Assembly: GCA_007922225.1 (NCBI GenBank)
Contig: ML680053.1
Location: 248,001-312,000 of the forward strand
Source of the DNA: Emydura subglobosa
Taxonomy: Eukaryota; Chordata; Testudines; Chelidae
Direction of reading: 5' to 3'
DNA length: 64,000 nt
Program-made: the position numbers and the translations under genes
In this document: positions 44,716-56,505 of the stretch, piece after piece
Numbering within the stretch: position 1 is the first letter of the stretch
Layout: each line of letters begins with the position of its first letter
Notes under the pieces: generated by a model
What the model saw: only the letters and a program-made list of their open reading frames with translations
Databases searched by the model: none
What the model was told of the DNA's origin: nothing

Positions 44716-47700
44716 AAATCATGTGACACTGAAACAATAGTCAACCTGTGTATGACCCATAACAACTTAACAGGAGTCACTACAGTTGTAATCAAGACAA
44801 TGTAAACTACCTGTGAACTGGTTGAATGGCTTCATGTATTGTTTGAGAAAGGACCCACCGAATAGAGATCAAACTGTCAGCTGGCTTTCAGCAAAACCCA
44901 CATGATAGAATTAGCTGTCAGGGCCCAGCAGGTTTCAGCTATAATTGAAGGCTTGGGCCTGATCCTTTTTATCTTAGATCTTCCTAAACTTTGACAGGGA
45001 AAGTCTAAGCCACAAAACTGAGTTCTCCAGTTTTACTCTGGATTCACCCGGGAATTCTCATGGAAGGATTTGAACAAACTCTGCACATGGGCTGACTATT
45101 GGACTCTGTATCCTTTTTAATTGGTCTTTTGTGCCAAAGGGGGAAATGACTGTTTGCAGAAGATGGTAGCATTTAAATCTCTTTGGCTTGTAAGTATTGG
45201 CATTTTCCTGGTCTGAATAGCCTGAGAAAGGAAGAAGTGTTTCAAGAGGGTCAGTTTTTCTGTGACCAGCTAGTGAGTCGCATATCCTGGACATTGCTGG
45301 GTTTTTTGGTCTTTCTCGGCAGGATGCTGCTATTTGTTGTTGTGTTTCCGAGTGATCGGAGTGGATAGATTTACCGCAAACAACTCTGGGTGTTTAGAAC
45401 CTCGAGCTCTGATCAGTAAGGCGCTTAAGCATGTATTTGTGTTCATGGAATTCAGTGGTGTGCAAAGTTAAGCATGTACTTGAGTGCTATAAACTCCATG
45501 GCACATGGGGCCTTGGTCTTAAACACTAACCCATGCTTCCTCTATGGCAGCACCGATCACTGTAACGTTCTTGCAAGTACCATCTTCAGGAACAGGGAAT
45601 GCTGGAAATGACCTAAGCTGAAGAAGGAAACCTCCACTGGCTCCAGAGGTGAAGTCATGTTTGAACAAGTCCCATATGGAGTAAGTTTTCTCCAGCTCAG
45701 TCAATCCTTAAGTCTTGGCCCATTGCTAATTCAGAAAAGGGACATGAAATATGAGTTCATAGCCTAGGTGATTAAATAATTAAGCTCCAGGGGAGATGAG
45801 ATATTTTACAGGGACGGTGAAGAGACATGAAACAAACACTCTCTAGTCTAGACCAGACTCCCACTCTAATTAAATCTCTCGTTCAATGTCAAGAACTGAT
45901 GGCGCATGTGAGGTCCACAACATTATGATGATACTATTCTATTACCTTGGTGCAGTTTACTAAGGGATGAGCGTAGGACTGCAGAGGTGCTGCTGATGCG
46001 TTGGTGAGGATAACATGGTTACTGGCTCTCCTAGCGCCTTTGTTCCTCTGTGACAGACAGAAATGCTCACTGACCCCCTTTTGCCATTAGTCCCTGTTGT
46101 CTCTATTGTAGCTTCAACTGCTCTAAAATGACAGGGGTTCCACATCTCAAATTCTGCTCCTTGGTAACACATGTGTACAGCTCCTAGCACTATAGCACCG
46201 AGAAGCCCTAATCGTGGACCAGGACTTAGTTATGGTAGGCATTGTACAAGTTTCTCAGGTCGGTCTCTTTCTGCCGGGGGCTGCACACCTGTAACTGAGG
46301 ACGTAGTGGGATCCTGTTCCTGGAACATATCAAGTCTGTTGATAATACACAAGTATAGATTCCATCTCTCTCTCTCAGCCATGGTGGCTCCACAGCGCTA
46401 ATAGGAATACAATACTTCTTTGAGTTAAGAAAGAGAGCCGATCATGAGCTACCAGCAGACTTCTTCAATCAGAAGGGGCCAATTTTATGTAGTCACGTCC
46501 CAGTGCAGAACCGCACTGGAATAGAATGAGGAAAGGCTTCAAGGAGGTGCTTGGCACTGACTGGCTGGAGGTGAAGAGGAGAAGGCTATCACCATCAGTG
46601 GTGAAGTTCTCTGGGCAGAGAGGAAGATGGTGCTTGGCAGCATCAAAATCCAGCCCCAGGAGAGATTTAAAACAAGGAAGGTGGATTCTGGAGCCGATGA
46701 AGGTGCCTGAGGAGGGAGGTGATGCGCTCATGCTGTCTTGTGCTATCTGTGAGAAGGTGGCATGGCAGCATCTCGCTTGTGCTGGGACGCCGGGAGGCCA
46801 CAGAGGATGGAGCTGTGGTTAGGGCTCTGCCAAGCTCTTAGGTTCCGTCACAATATGAATCTCGAGCCAGATGAATCAAAGAACTCTCTGCATTTTGAGC
46901 AAGTCTGGGCCCGTTCCTGAATTCAAACAGAAGCCAAGAGAAACTTGGTGGCTTCTCATGGTTCTGACCTGCAACCCAGCAAAACATGCTGGGTTTTGCT
47001 TTGAGTTTTGGCATTTGCTCTTCCATGAAATTCGAGCAGGACAGGAACCCCGGTGAGAGGAGCCCTTGTGACAGCAGTCCAGGCTCGAGGAGATGAAGAG
47101 GTGCATGAGGATTCCAGCAGGGCTGGGATGAGGGGCAGCGGCCCACACGGGCGTGGTTGCAGAGGGATGAGGGTTCCCGGGTCAAAGCTGATGCTGCGGA
47201 GAGGGGCAGTGGAGGCAGAGTAGAAGAGGGAGAGCTGTGCATAAGAATCCCCTGCTCCCCCTGCCCAGCAGAGGTATGTGGCATTTTGCATTCCCCTCTT
47301 AACACTCTGCTAGGTGCGTCTGCTGTGCTAATGATGGTAGCTTTTAGCGTGGCAGGTCCAGCCGCAGAGATTATGGATAAACTGGAGGTAGGGGAGCAGC
47401 CTGAGTGGGAGCCAAAGCACACAGGCAGCCAGAGCATTGCTTTCTACATGGCCATGGGCCCGGGTCTGACTGTAGCAACGCAGAACAGCTAAATTGCAAT
47501 TGGCGGCGTATCTCCGGGGGTGCCGGTGAGCAACGCACGCACAGGAGGTTAAATCTCAGTCGGCCGTATCAGTCAGTCTAGCTCTCACCCTCCAAAACAG
47601 AGCCCTGTCTGCGCGCCGCCAGCAGGCTGCCCCCCTGCAAGGAGGTTGACCTTCCTGAATGACTCGGGCCAGGTGTTGGGTTAATCCACCCCCCGCCCAG

Positions 47701-48366
47701 AGCTGCCTCGTCGGATATTCAGTCCTGTCATCATTAAGAGCCCCGTTAGGCAGATGACAGAGGGGATGAATTCAAACTGTCCGGGCAGACGCGCTTCCGG
47801 TCGAGTTGGCGCCTATCCAAAATCCTGCCGCCGGAGGCCGAGTGACAAGCCGCTCAGCCTGCGCCGTTGGCCGGCCACACCCGATTGCAGGCAGTTCTCC
47901 TCCAGCTTCTGAGAGCAGATTGCCCCGTTTCCTGCACGGCTGGGTTTCATCCCTTTGCGTCTGGTGCCCGTGGCTGTTCTGGAGGGGCAGACGTGGGGTG
48001 CGTTCTCCCCGCCCCTTGCCGGGATTGGTCCACACGTCCATCTGGCAGTTGTGGTTTTTTGCCTGAATTTGAGGAGCTCCGTTCTGGAGGGTAAAATGGC
48101 TGCTTCCTAGCAGTGCCATCCAGTCTTCCTACAGCTGCCCTGGAAACCTTCCCATTCCTCTCCCTGTCCCCCCAGACCACTGCCCGCCTCTCCCTTCACC
48201 TACCCTCTGGGGCACAAGAGACCAGTCTCCTCCCTCTTCCAGCCCCCCTACCTGACACCTCTCTTGCCTCCGGCCTCCCCTACGTCCTTCTGCTTCCCTC
48301 CCCAATATCCTCTCGCTCCAGCTCTGCCTTCCTGCTTCCTTCACACCTCTCTGCCATACCCCTCCA
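44716..48366. other. Gene-free stretch including a CpG-dense block
   Basis: No coding gene is supported. The 199-codon minus-strand ORF at 46838-47437 overlaps several other open frames and has no motif. 46500-46760 reads like the long repeat fragments at 41700. 47500-47950 is CpG-dense (see the separate entry). Confidence 0.4.
47500..47950. promoter_or_regulatory. CpG-dense block, candidate CpG island
   Basis: Roughly 30 CG dinucleotides in 450 bases (clusters around 47505-47545, 47608-47620, 47785-47885), against a CpG-poor surround. No repeat family was recognised. A CCGGTGAGC donor-like site occurs near 47522. It could mark a promoter or first exon of a host transcript, but no coding exon is evident. 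Confidence 0.3.
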
Positions 48367-48397
48367 GACACAGACACACACACACACACACACACAC
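48367..48397. repeat. (CA)n microsatellite
   Basis: A CA run with one early interruption, inside a pyrimidine-rich strand (48120-48365). Confidence 0.95.
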
Positions 48398-48691
48398 CTG
48401 CTCACGGTCTCCAGGTCCCTCCTAGGGAAGCGAGGGACACTGAGACTCCACAGTCAAGATCCAGTGAGTGTTAAAAATGGGATCATGAGGTTCAGGTCAG
48501 TGTTTCAAGTGGGGCTGCTTCTGAATGCAAGGTTGCCACCTGCGTGCAGGGTGTATTGATCCATTGGGGTTTTCAAGCCAGTTCCAACTCTGCCTTTCTG
48601 ACTACTTTGTTAGCAGACAGAAACCTACTTTGGTGGCCTCCATCAGTGCACTATGGGAGATTCACAGATGCCCCCTCTGAGGCAGAGAACT

Positions 48692-48805
48692 CTATTATCA
48701 CCATTCTGGTGGTAGGGAACTGAGGCACCGAGATTACATGATTTCAAAGGCCGTAGGCTGAGGAACTGAACCCGGGTCTGAGTTCTAGACCAGCACCTTA
48801 ACGCC
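48692..48805 (-). repeat. MIR-type SINE, minus strand
   Basis: ATTATCACCATTCTGGTGG, GGAACTGAGGCACCGAGA and GAACTGAACCCGGGTCTGAG form the minus-strand MIR order. Confidence 0.7.
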
Positions 48806-48887
48806 AAGAGCAGCCTTCTTCCCTTCTGTGTTTGACATGCTTATGTTGCTAGACAGCCTCTGATTAAGATTCACATAGTCCTAGCTA

Positions 48888-48975
48888 CCATCCCCATTTC
48901 CCAGAAGGGAAAACTGAGGCAGCATAAATTGAGGTTGCACCTACAGAGCAAGTCAGTGGGTGGGATTAGAAATCA
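48888..48975 (-). repeat. MIR-type SINE relic, minus strand
   Basis: ATCCCCATTTCCCAGAAGGG, AAAACTGAGGCAGCATAA and GTGGGTGGGATTAGAAATC form a second minus-strand MIR piece directly downstream of the first. Confidence 0.6.
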
Positions 48976-51146
48976 GGAGGATTTGCTAAATCCAGCCCTG
49001 AAATAATTGCTCCATGCCGCCTCCTCTGGAGAGAAAAGGAAGGACAGCATTCTGTGCACGCAGCTTGGGACCGGGAATATTTAAGGCCCGATTCACCTGC
49101 CTTGCCCCTGTATAACTACTTATACCTGTGCAAACTGGATAGCCTTTCACACTTACCTGACACAGGTGTAAGTGACACAAGGTGCCAGGGGTGTAGAACT
49201 GGGCCTTAAATTATGATCCTTGCTCTGACACACTTCTACTCTCTGGATTTGGGTAAGGGCACTTGGTCTGCGTGCCTGGCTTTCCCTCGGATAGCATGGG
49301 GATATTTGCCCAGTTGTGGGGGTGAATTAGTGCCCTGAAGAGGAAAAGTATTACATAAATGCCAAGTATTACTAGCCTGTGGAATGGTCTTTTTCAAGGA
49401 CTAAGAAAGTTTAATGTTCTAAGAGTCCAGCCACAGTTCAGAGAGTTCAATTCTCCAACCCATCACTACTTACAGACCCAGCGCCAGTTAGTGTGAAACC
49501 CCAGGCAACTGGACTACTGCTGCTCCTGCTTCAGCTGTTTAATTTAATTTAAATGCCCCTGAATAAATCTGAGTAGTTTTTTCTAACTTGTCTCGGGACC
49601 CTAATGTTCCAGTCACTGGATTTTGTTCTATAGGACTGGACAGCACCCTACAGTCCTGCCTAAGGGAGGGGAATTCTTGTAGCTTGTCTGTGCCAGCAGC
49701 AACTCGCTCACAATCTGGTTCCTGTTTCTCCCCCGTTGCTGGCTGTGATGTGCAGAGCATCATATTGGGTGGGGTGGAGCCAAAGATCAACTCTCCACCC
49801 ACCTTCCTGCATGGCCTCTAGCCATGTGAACAACCCAGGCAGAGGCATAAGGAGGCTGATCCCACCTGCTACTCCCCTGTCTATCTATTCCCGAGGGCTC
49901 ATAACTGAGGCTATAGCAATTCTTTGCTTCAGCATCGCAGATGCCCCAAGAGCTGGCATCAATTCCCTGCCGCTCTGGTCCTGGTGAAATTACACTGAAA
50001 AATCTATTTTCCTCCATTCTCCAAGCAGAAACCCTGTGAATAACCGAGCTGGGGCACTCACTACTCGGCTTTCTGACGCAGATTGCATCAACGCCTCTGG
50101 TTGTTCGGCCTTACAGGGGCCATGACGTGTTTTCATCCTTTAAAGTAAATGGAACCGTAATCTAAGCTTTTAAGTCTGCCTAGATTTCTAAATAATTACA
50201 TGCGGCCCCTAACTTGTATGAAGTCTGATTTAAACCTTAATTTAATGGTTTATGCAGAAAACAGGAAGTAAGCTGGGGCTGCCAATTAAGAGCCATCTGT
50301 TTTCAACTAATCTTTTGCAGGCTTCTGAATAGTCAATATAGGAACCACTGGAACAGATCATTGGCACAGCTACCCCCATATTTCCTATCCTGCTTCTGTG
50401 TCAGCCCAAACGAGCACTCTGAATTGCTCTGCCAGGTGCTGTCCTGTGCCTTGTCCCAGTGTTGGAGATCCCCTGGGAGTGAAGATTTCCATCTCTGTGG
50501 CCTCTCTGGTGAGGTTGTCAACAGGGGATGCCAGTTGTGGGCCTGACATCCAGTCCAGAGTATAGCATGGTCTATATTGGAAGCTTCAGAGGGAGGCAGA
50601 GACTGACACAACAAAGCTTAGCCCAGCAGTGAATTGTACAGTGGGGCGGAGAAAGGGAATTGCTTCCTGATCGCAGCTGGCGATCAGTTTGCGTCCTGAC
50701 GTATGGGGATGGCAGAGCTGCGTCAGTGAAGATGCTATTGCTGTAAGTGCTAATCCTTTATTTAAAAGAGTTTTTGCTCTACCCTCTTTGCCTTGGTAAC
50801 ATTCTGGGGCAGGGAGTCCCCCTAGCTTGACATACTGCACTGCAACACATCGACATGTAATGACACCTGGCTGGCTGGGGTGCTACACACCACGGCCGAT
50901 TCGGAGCTTCACGCTGCCAGCTCAGAACTTCCTCTTGCAGCTGCTAAAGTCTATGATGCAGTGGAGCCCTGCTAGCTCCTTCCAACAGAGGGCAGTGCTA
51001 CACCAACACCTGCTTGAGCCTTCCAGTAGCTTCACTGCCTGGCTTTCTGCCCAGCGGGAGGGAGGCTGACAGCAGTGTGACTGAGGGGGAGTTCGCTGTA
51101 ATATTTTGTATGACTAGTGTGTGTGCCTCAGTTTCCCCTGTAAATG
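48976..51146. other. Gene-free stretch
   Basis: No gene. 49085-49200 has the short GGCCCGATTCACCTG and ACACAGGTGTAAGTG repeat wording. 50100-50340 is an AT-rich unique block (TTTAAACCTTAATTTAATGG, GCCAATTAAGAGCC) that might be conserved non-coding DNA. Confidence 0.4.
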
Positions 51147-51562
51147 ATGAAGGGGCTTATGAGGTGAGGCTGAGGGAAGTGGGCTTGTTTAGTCTGCAGA
51201 AGAGAAGAATGAGGGGGGATTTGACAGCAGTCTTCAACTACCTGAAGGGGGGTTCCAGGGAGGATGGGGCTAGGCTGTTCTCAATGGTGGCAGATGACAG
51301 AACTAGGAGCAATGGTCTCAAGTTGCAGTGGGGGAGGTCTAGGTTGGACATTAGGAAAATCTTTGTCACTAGGCGGGTGGTGAAGCACTGGAATGGGTTA
51401 CCTGGGGAGGTGGTGCAATCTCCATCCTTAGAGGTTTTCAAGGCCCAGGTTGACAAAGCCCTGGCTGGGGTGATTTAGTTGGGGTTGGTCCTGCTTTGAG
51501 CAGGGGGTTGGACTAGATGACCTCCTGAGGTCCCTTCCATCCCTCATCTTCTATGGTTCTCT
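51147..51562 (+). mobile_element. CR1 LINE 3' end, plus strand
   Basis: The sense strand encodes the CR1 ORF2 tail ([63 protein letters not shown]) in one open frame to 51476. The 3' UTR follows (GGTCCTGCTTTGAGCAGGGG, TTGGACTAGATGACCTCC) and ends CTTCTATGGTTCTC. It is 5'-truncated at about 51147. Confidence 0.92.
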
Positions 51563-52648
51563 ATGCGTCATTGTTATCTAGGTGGTGGGAAAAGGCCGTT
51601 TACTCTCTGCAGAGACCCAGAGATACAGGTGTGACTGATGCCCACCTGTCTGGGGCCTGGGCCCCATATCCATGTAGAGTCAGAGAAGACGACGGCCCTT
51701 CCAACTGCCTGGACATTTGGAACCTAGCAACTAACGACCACGGATGGTCCACCCCTCCACCGGAAGCCAGTTGTGTTTGACCAGCTGGAGAACAAAGGAC
51801 TGAGGAGGGGCCCGGTGGGGAGTGTTAAGTGTGGGGCTGCTGGATGCAGGAGACTCTCCTGAACTGGGACAAAAGAGGCGTCAGGTGTGAAGCAGGGATG
51901 CCAAAGGCTCTGAGGTTCAGTCCGAGGAGGCGGTAAAGCCAAGCCGCTCGCCCTGGTGAAAGGGTGTGACCCGAAGGGGGCTGGCACATGGAAGGGCTCC
52001 TCCCCGGGACTGATCCGCGGCTGTTCAAAAGCACCGGATCTGTGGATCTGCGACGCGGATGGTGAGTCAAGAGCCAATCATTCTGCCCTTCCCACGCTGA
52101 CCCATGCTGCATGGGCTGTGGGAAGAGTGCAGCTATCAACTAGTGAGTAATTCTGCCTGCAGGGAGCAAGAGGGCTTGGTGAAACTGCGGGACATAGGAG
52201 CTGCTCATAGCCACTGCAGAAAGCAGTACTGCCCTCCCCACCCCACTTTCTGGGTGTCAGCAGGTGCAGGGAGGTAGGGTGAAAAGCAGGACCTGGCCCT
52301 GCTCCTAGCCAGCGCCGCATAACCCCTGGATGGGTTCGGTGACCCTTTGCCTAGCACCTAAGAGGGCATCACGTTAACAGCGCAGGACACCAGGACTGTG
52401 TTACCGCCCTGCTGCAGCAAGCGAAGCGTTCCTGCTGCTAAGCTGGGTCAACGCTCAGACCCAGACTTGTCTGCTGTGGCAGCGAACGCCTCGCAACTCG
52501 GCCAGTCCAAACCTGGCCTTGCAGGTCCCAAGCAGTGAACCCCAATTCCTGCGTTCCCCGGAGCTATCTCCCTGCAGGGTCCAGTCTCTCTCACTGGACC
52601 CTCACGGAAGTTGAGTTTGCTACCTCCAAAGAGACAGGGCAGCTGTTA
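51563..52648. other. Gene-free stretch
   Basis: Nothing recognised. Opposite-strand ORFs of about 100 codons overlap and are unsupported. Confidence 0.5.
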
Positions 52649-52656
52649 AGTTAGCT

Positions 52657-52958
52657 CAGTGATGCTCAGACCTCAGGGACTCTGGAGCCAAATTAGCGAT
52701 CAACATTACCCAAAAGAACCACAGTCGTGTGAATTCATTGTTTCATTTGCTATATGTATATTATTCTCACAGCAAAATGACTGACCAAGTATTTTATCAA
52801 ATACAATTGGTTAATAACCTAGTAAAAGCATCCTGATTGGTTAATAAATTCAATTAATAATTAAACCATAGTGTTTTAATATCATGTGCTGCGAAGAGCC
52901 ACAGGAGACCCATTACAAAGCCACTTGCAGATCGCAAGCCTCCGCCCGAGTAACGCTG
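52657..52958. mobile_element. hAT-type non-autonomous DNA transposon, 302 bp
   Basis: The left end is CAGTGATGCTCAGACCTCAG. The reverse complement of the right end is CAGCGTTACTCGGGCGGAGG. The flanking octamers are AGTTAGCT (52649-52656) and GCTTAGCT (52959-52966), 6 of 8 identical. The interior is AT-rich, and the right arm has the AAGAGCCACAGGAGACCC wording of common hAT short elements. Confidence 0.8.
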
Positions 52959-52966
52959 GCTTAGCT

Positions 52967-53342
52967 GAAGATTCACACTTCACTTCAATATAACAGCACG
53001 GAGATTCTCGTTTTATTACAGAACCATACGTTTATTAGCAAAGAACAGAGCACAAGGGAGATGACAGGCTACAACCAAAATGCACTTCCCAGTGACTAAG
53101 CCTAACTTCGGCAAGTCGCAATCTTTGCCTAAGCAGGTTTCTTGCCTATCGTCCGTTCCCAGGGACTTGAAGCCCCTGGGTGAAGGATCCACCTTTTGCA
53201 GGCTTCAAGAGCGCTGGCCCCTTGTGTCCCGCAGATGATGGAGGCCCAAATGGCTTTTTGTTTCTGTTTTCAGTTCCCAAAGTCCATTGCCTCTGTTTCA
53301 AGAGGCAGGAAAGCTTCCTGGGGGTACCGCCTCCACCCCCCC
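52967..53342. other. Gene-free stretch
   Basis: Nothing recognised. Confidence 0.5.
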
Positions 53343-53480
53343 ATCATAGAGTCATAGAATCATAGAATATTAGAGTTGGAAGGGACCTCAGGAGGTCATC
53401 TAGTTCAATCCTCTGCTCAAAGCAGGACTAACCTCAGCTATATCATCCCAGCCAGGGCTTTGTCAAGCCTCAGCTTAAAA
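53343..53480 (-). mobile_element. CR1 LINE 3' tail, minus strand
   Basis: The left end shows tandem CR1 3' octamers (CATAGAGT, CATAGAAT, CATAGAAT). GGAAGGGACCTCAGGAGGTC, CTCAAAGCAGGACTAACCTC and CCCAGCCAGGGCTTTGTCAA follow. It is truncated after about 138 bases. Confidence 0.92.
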
Positions 53481-54329
53481 ACTCATCTCCCCCACTTGCT
53501 AGGTCGATGGCTTTGTTTATCTTATATATAAATGTACTTCCATGGAGCGAGCAAGGCCAGACACAATTTACAGTGGCAACAGTCACGTAGGCGAAACAAC
53601 GTTCCTTTGTCTAGGGCAAGTAGGGCGTACGTCACGCAATAATATTAATGAGCAGCATGTTACCGGTTTGCATGTGATACCTTACGTCACAGTCCGTCTC
53701 TAAAAGGTGTTAATAGTGAGCTGGGGCAATGAGTGCTCCAGGCCTGATGTGAGTTATGGTAGATTGTGCCCTCTGCCAATTGGCACTGGGGCTCCCCAGG
53801 CTCTACCTTATCCTCAGCACCCAAGGGTTTAACTGCAGCTTCCCCTTTCCTTCCTATGGCCATGTGCTTCAGGGATGAGCTATAAGACAGGCTGGTGCTG
53901 GCGTGACGGGAGGGAAGAATGGCAGGGGCATAGCATAACCCCAGGCTCTGGATTCTGTGGGTTATGATTGCTTGGTTTATGGTAAATAGCTTTGATTCAC
54001 CCTGATAAAGATTGGCTCCCGCTGAAAAATCCTGTTGCTTTATTGATGCTGAGTCACCCCAGCACCTTCCCCAGCAAATCTGTTTTCCTGCCCTGTGAGC
54101 GTTGGGAATTGCAGGCCGCGGGGGTCATTATGGGGTAGTGTTACACACGGGTCAGTAACGTGTTCCCTGACGGGATGTCATTCCTCCCCCCAATGCCTCT
54201 CGTCTTTGGCCAGCGGGCTGAGGATTTATCTTGCACTATGTCATGTGCCCCGCCCCAACGGTCGGGTGTTCTCCATCCACCGAGCAAGATGGGCCTTGTA
54301 TCAAACAGCCCTCGTGCTGAATAGCCAAG
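53481..54329. other. Gene-free stretch
   Basis: Nothing recognised. Confidence 0.5.
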
Positions 54330-54437
54330 ACACAGGTGAAGGGACTTGCCCAAGGTCACATGGCGTGTCAGGGCCAGGAATGGGAGCCAGGCTGACTCCC
54401 AGGCCAGTGGGCTAACCATTAGGCAACGCTGCCTCAG
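54330..54437 (-). repeat. MIR-type SINE, minus strand
   Basis: CAGGTGAAGGGACTTGCCCA, AGGTCACATGGCGTGTCAGG and GGGCTAACCATTAGGCAACG form the minus-strand MIR tRNA-related part. Confidence 0.75.
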
Positions 54438-54789
54438 AATTAATCCAATAGCGTTGAAAAGAACGAATGACACGTTGCTTGTGGAGACACTGGCATAGCA
54501 CCATACTGTGTGTACGGGGCTTTGGGGGAGCCACCCCTGCCTTCAAGAGCCTACCCTCAAACAGCCTGCTCTGAGTTAAGTCAATGACAGTTTTGCTGCT
54601 GGTTTCAGTGGTAGCAGGAGAGGGAACCAGAGTAGACGGAGGATGAGCAGGACCAAAAGGAAGGGGGAGAATGTGGAGGGAGGAAGGTTACAAAAGTGAG
54701 AGCATGAAATAAGTTTAGAATAATCTAGGTGCTGTGAGCAGCAGTCACAGTTATTGTAAATATCCACACACAGGGCGGTGGGACTAAGA
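54438..54789. other. Gene-free stretch
   Basis: Nothing recognised. Confidence 0.5.
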
Positions 54790-55192
54790 CCTAAGAATGG
54801 CCATACTGGGTCCGACCAATGGTCCATCCAGCCCAGTATCCTGACTTCTGACAGTGGCCAAAGCCAGGTGCATCGGAGGAAATGAACAGAATAGGCAATC
54901 GAGTGATCCATCCCCTGCTGCCCATTCCCAGCTTCTGGCAAACAGAGGCTGGGAGAGCGTGGTTTTGCATCCCTGCCCATCCGGGCTAATAGCCATTGAT
55001 GGACCTATCCTCCATGAACTTATCCAGTTCTTTTTTGAACCCTGTTATAGTCTTGGCCTTCACAACATCCTCTGGCAAGGAGTTCCACAGGTTGATTGTG
55101 CGATGTGTGAAGAAATATTTCCTTTTTTTTGTTTTAAACCTGCTGTCTATTAATTTAATTTGGTGACCCCTAGTTCTTGTGTTGTTTGGAAT
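54790..55192 (-). mobile_element. CR1-group LINE 3' end, distinct subfamily, minus strand
   Basis: The minus strand encodes a CR1-type ORF2 tail ([53 protein letters not shown]). Its 3' UTR lies at the left, ending at AAGAATGGCCATACTGGG. The wording differs from the [13 protein letters not shown] subfamily seen elsewhere. The 5' truncation point meets the next element head to head at about 55192. Confidence 0.88.
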
Positions 55193-55600
55193 ATGGTGTC
55201 CAGTTTTGGGGGCCACCACTACCGGAAGGATGTGGCCAAATTGAAAAGAGTTCAGCAGAGGGTAACGAAAATGATTAGGGGGCTGGAACGAGGCTTGTTT
55301 AGTCTGCAAAAGAGAAGAATGAGGGGGGATTTGATAGCAGCCTTCAACAACCTGAATGGGGGGTTCCAGGGAGGATGGAGCTAGGCTGTTCTCAGTGGTA
55401 GTAGATGACAGAACTAGGAGCAATGGTCTCAAGTTGCAGTGGGGGAGGTCTAGGATAGATATTAGGAAAAACCTTTTCCCTAGGCGGGTGGTGAAGCACT
55501 GGAATGGGTTACCTAGGGAGGTGGTGGAATCTCCATCCTTAGAGGTTTTTAAGCCCTGGCTTGACACAGCCCTGGCTGGGATGATTTAGTTGGGGTTGCT
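55193..55600 (+). mobile_element. CR1 LINE 3' end, plus strand
   Basis: The sense strand reads [46 protein letters not shown], then in a shifted frame [36 protein letters not shown] and LDTALAGMI (stop near 55589). The MTYEERLRKLG segment present in the copy at 27757 is deleted between MIRGLE and LFSLQ. The 3' UTR is cut short soon after the stop. Confidence 0.9.
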
Positions 55601-56359
55601 GGAAATATGTTCATTAACCTCTAGCAGGCATCCCCACGCCCTTAGGCAGAGCATTTGATGCCAATAGTGACGTGTCTATCAGTAGCTCCTTCATTTAATG
55701 TTTCTATTAGTGCTGAACGATTTTATTTGTGCTGGGATGGGACGCTGGCCATAGAAGGGCAGCGATGGAAGGCTGAGCCAAAAAAAGGTGAGGTGTGAAG
55801 ATGAAGCCTAGAGGCGATGGGGAGCCACAAGTGGGGGCAGGAGACGAAGGGAGTACAAAAGTGCGGACCTGGGGCATACACACAGGAAAGGAGCAGGCCT
55901 AGGGCAGACACACAGCCCCTTGCCACAGAGGGGAGCGATCCTCCTCATTTGACAGAGGACTCGGATACTGAGCGGTTCAGGGCTTTGCCCCAGCTCACAG
56001 CACTAGAATCCTAACCCCACCCCGTTCTCTGACCACCAGTCCAGGGCTCTTTTCTGAAAGAGGCCTGTGGGGCCGAGGCGTCTGACCATGATACAGACGT
56101 ATGGAAGACAATGCCAGGGCTCAAGGGTGCAAATAACAGGCCAAATCCTGAGGTCCTTCCTCTGGCAAATTCTTGTTGATGTAAATAGCTTGCCTGAGCC
56201 AGTCACCAGAAGGACCTCAAAAGGTATTGAGGCGTCTAACCCCCATTAGAATCAATGGAAATTAGGAGCCTGTGTACTTAGAGTATCTGGGTCCTTGAGC
56301 TTTGACCCAGTGTCTGTCTAAGCAGCAGAATGCTCCATAATTATGTCGTTTACAATCCT
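55601..56359. other. Gene-free stretch
   Basis: No gene. 55930-56010 (CTCATTTGACAGAGGACTCG) is a weak minus-strand MIR relic, and 56225-56275 has the short AATCAATGG-type repeat wording. Confidence 0.4.
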
Positions 56360-56505
56360 TACCCACTTGATTTTTAAGTCAAGACTGGACGTCTTTCTAA
56401 AGATCTGCTCTAGAAATTACGTTTGGGGAGTTGTCCGGCCTGTGTTCTACAGGAGGATCACACTGGTCCCTTCTGACCTTGGACTCTATGGTCTTTCCCC
56501 CTCAT
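56360..56505 (+). mobile_element. CR1 3'-end relic, old subfamily
   Basis: TTTTTAAGTCAAGACTGGA, TCACACTGGTCCCTTCTGAC and CTTGGACTCTATGGTCTTTC form a decayed plus-strand CR1 tail like that at 26090. Confidence 0.8.

Noticed and set aside
46838..47437. 199-codon minus-strand ORF
   Set aside because: Ser/Pro-rich with no motif. Several overlapping frames on both strands are equally long.
48113..48559. 148-codon ORF rich in Ser/Leu/Pro
   Set aside because: Arises from a pyrimidine-rich tract and the CA microsatellite.
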